A stretch of DNA of 64,000 bases, taken from assembly GCF_002573715.1 (NCBI RefSeq), contig NZ_PDHM01000010.1:62001-126000 (forward strand), in the 5' to 3' direction. Of this stretch, positions 59,689-64,000 are shown one piece after another. Source of the DNA: Paenibacillus sp. EZ-K15. Its GTDB lineage: Bacteria > Bacillota > Bacilli > Paenibacillales > Paenibacillaceae. Under the pieces are notes generated by a model. That model saw nothing but the letters and a program-made list of their open reading frames with translations, was not told the DNA's origin and searched no databases. The translations under genes and the position numbers were made by a program. Within the stretch, counting starts at the first letter, position 1, and each line of letters starts with the position of its first letter.

Positions 59689-60852
59689 ATGGTGCGAAGA
59701 AAGCAGAGACGAGTTGTGATACCAGCCTCATATTCTTTTAGAAGAGCAATGAAGCCAATAAATAAAAGAACAATTACCAAGAAAAAACGCAGCCGCCATA
59801 AATTAGGGGCTCGCATATTCAAGAATCGTCTGATTTCAAACGGAGTCATCGACTATTGGAAAGAGAAAGCTTACACAGTCGGTTACCAACAAGCAGTCCA
59901 TGAAGTTTCAATAACGACGGATACGCATGCAAATCGAGATAGTGAGCGTGAAGATACTGACCCCCATATCAAATTGAATGAGAGTTGGAACCGTTGGTAC
60001 CATTCAGTTAGGCCGCTACCATGGACGATTTACCACGCGGCGGCGTCTAAATTTGTGGAAGGATACCGTAAGCATTCTGGAATCTATTTAGGAAATGCTG
60101 TACTCCTGCCAACGGACAAAAGAGTAGCGGCGATCGTCTTGGTAATGAACGAGAAAGATACGATTTTACAATTGCTGGAACAGCTTCATCGGCTGCCGCT
60201 TCATGAGATCATTTTTGTGGTGAACGGATCAACCGATGAAAGCTTTGAAATGATCCGTAACCAATCGAAAGCGATTGTTGTGCACTATAAACAAGCTTTG
60301 GGACACGATGTTGGCAGAGCGGTTGGGGCGAAGTTAGCCGATTCTGACATTCTGCTGTTTCTTGATGGAGATGTTCCGATATTAGCCGAGCATCTCGTAC
60401 CGTTCATCGATGCCATTGAACAGGGTAGCGATATTGCCTTAAATGATATTTCTCCATTGATCGGGATGTTTTCCGAAAGAGACTACGTAACCATAGTTAA
60501 GGAGTTTATTAACCGATCCATGGGCAGGGCGGATCTCGAAGCTAATTCGCTTACGGCGGTGCCTCACGCGATCAAGAAAGAAGCAGCGCAGATCATCGGG
60601 TACGCCAATTTATCCGTTCCCCCGAAAGCGCAAGTCATCGCCCTTGAAAAGGGTTTAAAAATAAACGCACCGGCCAGTGTCGACGTTATTACAAAAAATC
60701 GGCTCCGGGCTCGAAATGTCGGACTACAGAATGCGGTTTCCGATTTGATCATTGGAGACCACATCGAAGCTCTAAAAACGGCATTCGATTTAAAGGGATC
60801 ACGGCTATCTTTTTCGGATCAGATAAGACAAAGGCAGCTAACCAAGGTTTAG
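59689..60852 (+). CDS. GT2 glycosyltransferase, paralogue with N-terminal extension
   Basis: A 387-aa protein. The first 145 residues are a basic region with a partial GX3-like element (AYTVGYQQAVHE near residue 62), not found in the previous gene. The GT-A domain follows (AAIVLVMNEKDTILQLLEQL, VVNGSTDESFEMI, GHDVGRAVGAKLADSDILLF, LDGDVPI as metal site). The C-terminal parts share NLSVPPKAQVIALEKGLKI with the NLAVPPKAQ of the neighbour, so this is a tandem duplication. It lies 4 bases after the previous stop. Confidence 0.85.
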   Translation: MVRRKQRRVVIPASYSFRRAMKPINKRTITKKKRSRHKLGARIFKNRLISNGVIDYWKEKAYTVGYQQAVHEVSITTDTHANRDSEREDTDPHIKLNESWNRWYHSVRPLPWTIYHAAASKFVEGYRKHSGIYLGNAVLLPTDKRVAAIVLVMNEKDTILQLLEQLHRLPLHEIIFVVNGSTDESFEMIRNQSKAIVVHYKQALGHDVGRAVGAKLADSDILLFLDGDVPILAEHLVPFIDAIEQGSDIALNDISPLIGMFSERDYVTIVKEFINRSMGRADLEANSLTAVPHAIKKEAAQIIGYANLSVPPKAQVIALEKGLKINAPASVDVITKNRLRARNVGLQNAVSDLIIGDHIEALKTAFDLKGSRLSFSDQIRQRQLTKV

Positions 60853-60864
60853 AAGGTGGAAGCT

Positions 60865-61593
60865 ATGCAAAAAACAAGTATCATTATTCCGACTTTTAAT
60901 GGAAAGGACCTGCTGAAGGATTGTATTTATTCCATTAAACGTCATACGGAAGAACCCTATGAGATCATTGTTGTGGATAATGGTTCCTCCGACGGTACCG
61001 TTGATATTTGCCGTCAAGAAGGGATTACCTTCATTTCATTGGCAAATAACGTTGGATTTCCCGCAGCATGCAACAAGGGATTAAAAATTGCAACCGGCGA
61101 TACGATACTTCTGCTGAATAATGATGTCATCGTCACCCGCAACTGGTTACAGAATATGTTGAATTGTTTGAACAGCGAAACCAATATCGGTATCGTCGGA
61201 CCACTTACCAACTATGCAAGCGGCAAACAACAGATCGATATGCCTTATACCAGTTTGGAAGAAATGTCGAGTCAGCTGAATGAGCCGGATGCGAAAAAGT
61301 GGCATCAGGTGGAACGAATCGTAGGGATGTGCTTCTTGTTCAAACGGGAGTTAATGGACCGCATCGGACTGCTGGACGAACGTTATTCACCGGGTCATTT
61401 TGAAGACGATGATTATTGTCACCGGGCCAGGAATGCGGGATATACGTTCAGGATAGCTGGAGATGTCTTTGTTTTTCATCATGGAAGTGCCAGCTTTGCC
61501 AAGCAGGACATGAGTAAAGTGAAGGATCTTGTTGATACAAACAGACAAAAATTCATTGATAAATGGGGCGTCGATCCAACGATCTATGTATAA
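60865..61593 (+). CDS. GT2 glycosyltransferase (rhamnosyltransferase-like)
   Basis: A 242-aa GT-A enzyme with TSIIIPTFNGKDLLKDCIYS, VVDNGSSDGTVDIC, NNVGFPAACNKGLKIATGD, LLLNNDVIV (metal site) and HFEDDDYCHRARNAGY (the catalytic acidic cluster). It resembles WsaF/RfbF-type rhamnosyl- and related transferases and the GT2 half of the 52979 fusion. ATG 60865 follows AAGGTGGAAGCT; GTG 60856 is less likely. Confidence 0.87.
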   Translation: MQKTSIIIPTFNGKDLLKDCIYSIKRHTEEPYEIIVVDNGSSDGTVDICRQEGITFISLANNVGFPAACNKGLKIATGDTILLLNNDVIVTRNWLQNMLNCLNSETNIGIVGPLTNYASGKQQIDMPYTSLEEMSSQLNEPDAKKWHQVERIVGMCFLFKRELMDRIGLLDERYSPGHFEDDDYCHRARNAGYTFRIAGDVFVFHHGSASFAKQDMSKVKDLVDTNRQKFIDKWGVDPTIYV

Positions 61594-61621
61594 TTATATA
61601 GTTTGCGAAAGGAAGGGTTAT

Positions 61622-62326
61622 ATGAAAGGCGTCATTCTGGCAGGAGGTACGGGCACCCGTCTTTATCCATTGACAAAAGTCATAAATAAACATCTGCTGC
61701 CTGTCGGGAAAGTTCCGATGATATGTCACGGTATAGAGAAATTCAAAAAAGCGGGTATTGAAGATATTCTCATTGTGATCGGCAAGCAATCTGCGGGTTT
61801 ATATATAGACCTGATCGGCAGTGGAAAAGAGTGGGGAGTAAGTGCCACATTTAAAGTCCAGGAAGAAGCCGGGGGTATTGCCCAAGCTTTATACCTGGCT
61901 GAACCGTTCGTAACACCAGGCGAAAAGTTCGTTGTCCTTCTTGGGGATAATCTGTTTGAAGATCATCTAACAACTTATGTTCGAGATTTTGAAAAACAAA
62001 CCGATGGAGCGCGTGTACTTCTAAAGAAGGTTCATGATCCGAAGCGATACGGGGTTCCAGTCTTGGAGAAAGATAAAATAGTAATGATTGAAGAGAAACC
62101 GGAGGAACCCAAATCTGATTATTGTGTAACCGGTATATATATGTATGATTCGACTGTGTTTGAAACGATCCGAGTCATTAAACCATCGGCACGAGGTGAA
62201 TTGGAGATAACAGACGTTAACAATGTGTACGCGTCGAAGGGGAAACTTGCCTACGACATTTTGGAAGGGTGGTGGACGGATGCAGGAACCTTCCAGTCCT
62301 TATACCAAGCCAGTGGCCGATTGTAG
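61622..62326 (+). CDS. Sugar-1-phosphate nucleotidyltransferase, RmlA-like short form
   Basis: A 234-aa nucleotidyltransferase with the N-terminal nucleotide loop GVILAGGTGTRLYPLTKVIN and the conserved LLPVGKVPMI, LGDNLF, VIMIEEKPEEP (as IVMIEEKPEEP) and DAGTFQSLYQAS. It makes dTDP- or UDP-hexose from the sugar-1-phosphate and NTP. It is about 55 residues shorter than RmlA, lacking the C-terminal allosteric part, as in other short forms. No rmlBCD follows in the window. AAGGAAGG precedes ATG 61622, inside the tight operon. Confidence 0.88.
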   Translation: MKGVILAGGTGTRLYPLTKVINKHLLPVGKVPMICHGIEKFKKAGIEDILIVIGKQSAGLYIDLIGSGKEWGVSATFKVQEEAGGIAQALYLAEPFVTPGEKFVVLLGDNLFEDHLTTYVRDFEKQTDGARVLLKKVHDPKRYGVPVLEKDKIVMIEEKPEEPKSDYCVTGIYMYDSTVFETIRVIKPSARGELEITDVNNVYASKGKLAYDILEGWWTDAGTFQSLYQASGRL

Positions 62327-62369
62327 AGAACTCAATTTTTGGAATGTATAAGTCCGGAGGCATGACTGC

Positions 62370-63497
62370 ATGAGAATAATGAATGATCATTTGCTGCTTC
62401 AGGAAGAGAAACAATCCGCTCACATGGAAGGATACAGAAACGGTTTTACAGAAGGGCGGAGAGAGGGGTACCGGATTGGTTTTTCCGATGCATTTATCAG
62501 ATCCTTGCCTAAGGAAGAGGTGCCGATCCGGGATCTCCGAATTCTCTATGTCACTGCAGGCATTGGCGTTCCGTATCCTGCGCTTGATCAAGCGGTGACA
62601 GACGCTTTAAAGGGACTGGTTCGAAGTCTTTCGGTTGCAAATCCTTCAGAAGACATCGTTCTATTGGCTAAGAAATTTCAGCCGGATCTGATTCTTGCCT
62701 TGAACGGGGTTGTTTTGGAAGCCGATACGCTCAAAGCGCTCCGGGATAGCGGATTTAAAACGGCCATTTGGTTTACTGACGATCCGTATTATACGGACTG
62801 GACGGTTTCGATCGCTCCCCGTTACGATTATATCTTTACGCTTGAATCAAACTGCGTATCTTTTTATCGCGATTTAGGTTGTGAACACGTCTATCATTTG
62901 CCTTTTGCAGTTAATCCTAACGTATTTTACCCGAAGCATGTGCCTACCTCGTATCAAACCGATATCTGTTTTATTGGAACAGCTTATTGGAACAGAGTGG
63001 AGTTAATGGATCATCTAGCCCCGGTACTAAAAAATAAAAAAGTTGTTATCTCCGGATGGTGGTGGGACCGGATGAAGCATTACGCCCAGCTGTCTGACAA
63101 GATCAAGCTCGGGGATTGGATGACGCCAGAGGATACAGCAACCTATTATAATGGTGCCAAAATTGTTATCAACCAGCATCGTTCATCAGATGATGATACG
63201 ATCAACGCCAACAGTAGAAAAGTACAGGCGCTTTCCGTCAATCCCCGCACATTTGAAATATCCGGCTGTGGCACGCTTCAGTTATCGGATATCCGCCATG
63301 ATATGGATCAGTTATATTCCCCTGGAACGGAGATAGAGACCTATGGTTCTTATGGTGAATTGATGGATAAAATCGACTATTATTTGCGTCATGAGGAAGA
63401 GAGACAGCGAATTGCGTTGAACGGCTTGATGAGAACAAGAAAGGATCATACCTATCATAAACGATTGGATTTGATGCTTCGTACTATTTTCCCCTAG
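62370..63497 (+). CDS. cgeB: CgeB family spore maturation glycosyltransferase with GX3 segment
   Basis: A 375-aa protein. Residues 20-45 form a GX3 segment (GYRNGFTEG, then GYRIGFSDAF) followed by a GT-B fold of the CgeB type: TAIWFTDDPYYTDW, FTLESNCVSFYRDLGC, LPFAVNPNVFYP, and the donor half RTFEISGCGTLQLSD near residue 290. CgeB in Bacillus subtilis glycosylates the spore crust late in sporulation. GGAGG lies 9 bases before ATG 62370. The GX3 extension is absent from ordinary CgeB, as far as I know. Confidence 0.85.
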   Translation: MRIMNDHLLLQEEKQSAHMEGYRNGFTEGRREGYRIGFSDAFIRSLPKEEVPIRDLRILYVTAGIGVPYPALDQAVTDALKGLVRSLSVANPSEDIVLLAKKFQPDLILALNGVVLEADTLKALRDSGFKTAIWFTDDPYYTDWTVSIAPRYDYIFTLESNCVSFYRDLGCEHVYHLPFAVNPNVFYPKHVPTSYQTDICFIGTAYWNRVELMDHLAPVLKNKKVVISGWWWDRMKHYAQLSDKIKLGDWMTPEDTATYYNGAKIVINQHRSSDDDTINANSRKVQALSVNPRTFEISGCGTLQLSDIRHDMDQLYSPGTEIETYGSYGELMDKIDYYLRHEEERQRIALNGLMRTRKDHTYHKRLDLMLRTIFP

Positions 63498-63569
63498 CTG
63501 TCAGGTCAAAATGGATTGTTATACCCGTTTCCGAATGAGTTCTAAAGAATATATTGTGCGTAAGATGGG

Positions 63570-64000
63570 GTGATCATCATACGGCAGCGCTTAGAAAAAA
63601 AAAGAAAAAGGCTGGTAAAGAGACGCGATAGGCGGAAATTTACTCTTCAAAGAACAAAATCCCATGCACCAAACGAGTGCACCCAGAAATTGCTGGAGCA
63701 AGCTGCAGCTTCTTTTAATGAAGGTTTTGATACCGGCTATGACGAGGCAATGATGAGGTCGCAGCAGCATTCCGTACCCGAAACGAAGGTCAAACCAAGC
63801 TCGGGAGAGGGGTACGCGAAGGGATTATATGATGGAGGAGAAGGTATTGTGGACTCGATTCTACCGGAGCTCGAGGTTCTCCCTGAAATTTCAGTTCGCC
63901 AGATTATTGAAGAAGGTATGAAGCAACTGAGTTCTCAGTATTATCGTCTTATGAGCGCGGCGGAAGTTGCGGGAAGGATTAAAGAAGCTTTAGACTCAAG
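63570..64000 (+). CDS. Partial gene: basic protein with two GX3 segments, continues past the window
   Basis: An open frame from GTG 63570 through the window edge (143 codons, no stop). It starts basic (RKRLVKRRDRRKF), then carries GFDTGYDEAM, then GYAKGLYDGGEG, and continues as a helical domain (SVRQIIEEGMKQLSSQYYRL). It resembles the 45755 protein in combining a basic start with GX3 elements. The start is weakly supported (GATGGG before GTG). The rest of the product cannot be judged. Confidence 0.55.
   Translation, partial: MIIIRQRLEKKRKRLVKRRDRRKFTLQRTKSHAPNECTQKLLEQAAASFNEGFDTGYDEAMMRSQQHSVPETKVKPSSGEGYAKGLYDGGEGIVDSILPELEVLPEISVRQIIEEGMKQLSSQYYRLMSAAEVAGRIKEALDS

Noticed and set aside
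1..64000. CRISPR arrays, prophage, integrases, tRNA or rRNA genes and intact insertion sequences
   Set aside because: No regularly spaced repeats, transposase or integrase motifs, cloverleaf sequences or rRNA segments were recognised on either strand.

Overview
The window (about 50% GC) reads as chromosome of an aerobic, endospore-forming Firmicute, most likely Paenibacillus. Signs are strong AGGAGG-type ribosome binding sites, frequent GTG/TTG starts, a three-repeat SLH surface protein, YheC/YheD, CotS and CgeB family spore-surface genes, sigmaK-like promoters (mACm-N16/17-CATAnnnTA) and a preQ1-I riboswitch on queCDEF. No rRNA, tRNA, CRISPR array, intact insertion sequence or phage was seen.

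Layout. 1-2.4 kb: a YtrA-type GntR/ABC/permease operon on the minus strand with a 30-bp palindromic operator. 2.5-2.9 kb: non-coding DNA with four copies of a short repeat. 2.9-6.8 kb: a CwlK-like peptidase, an unknown protein, and a sugar locus (RpiR regulator, ROK kinase, decayed nanE). 6.8-17 kb: AEC carrier plus MalY/PatB lyase, an SDR, a 710-aa methyltransferase, a lipoprotein cyclophilin, small probable sporulation genes and a SulP transporter. 17-22.5 kb: two tandem 7TM sensor kinases converge on a two-gene minus-strand unit encoding a ComQ-like isoprenoid-synthase-fold enzyme and a nitrile-hydratase-type (NHLP) leader peptide ending in Trp. 22.6-35.4 kb: stress and housekeeping genes (YflT-like, GNAT, K+/H+ antiporter, Dps with a Per-box-like site, EcsC, queuosine operon, AIM24 and several small or truncated proteins). 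35.6-40.5 kb: SLH protein and a 1220-aa secreted protein.

40.6-64 kb is a spore-surface glycan and coat region. It holds a YheC/D ATP-grasp protein, CotSA-like and other glycosyltransferases, three CotS-like kinases, an FkbH/ACP/GNAT acyl-transfer module, a UDP-sugar dehydrogenase, a GT2-DUF616 fusion, a beta-helix protein and its broken paralogue, a CHRD protein, a sugar-1-phosphate nucleotidyltransferase, CgeB, and small coiled-coil, basic or WIAG-tail-like proteins. Many of these proteins, enzymatic or not, share a glycine-every-fourth-residue (GX3) segment resembling the deca-GX3 motif of Yae1/Lto1. A plausible reading is that this region builds and acylates a polysaccharide on the spore crust, with the GX3 segments holding the enzymes and structural proteins together.

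The two strongest candidates for new biology are the ComQ-like/NHLP peptide pair (21180-22445), which looks like a minimal prenylated-RiPP or pheromone locus, and the GX3-tagged glycosylation cluster (43.2-64 kb).
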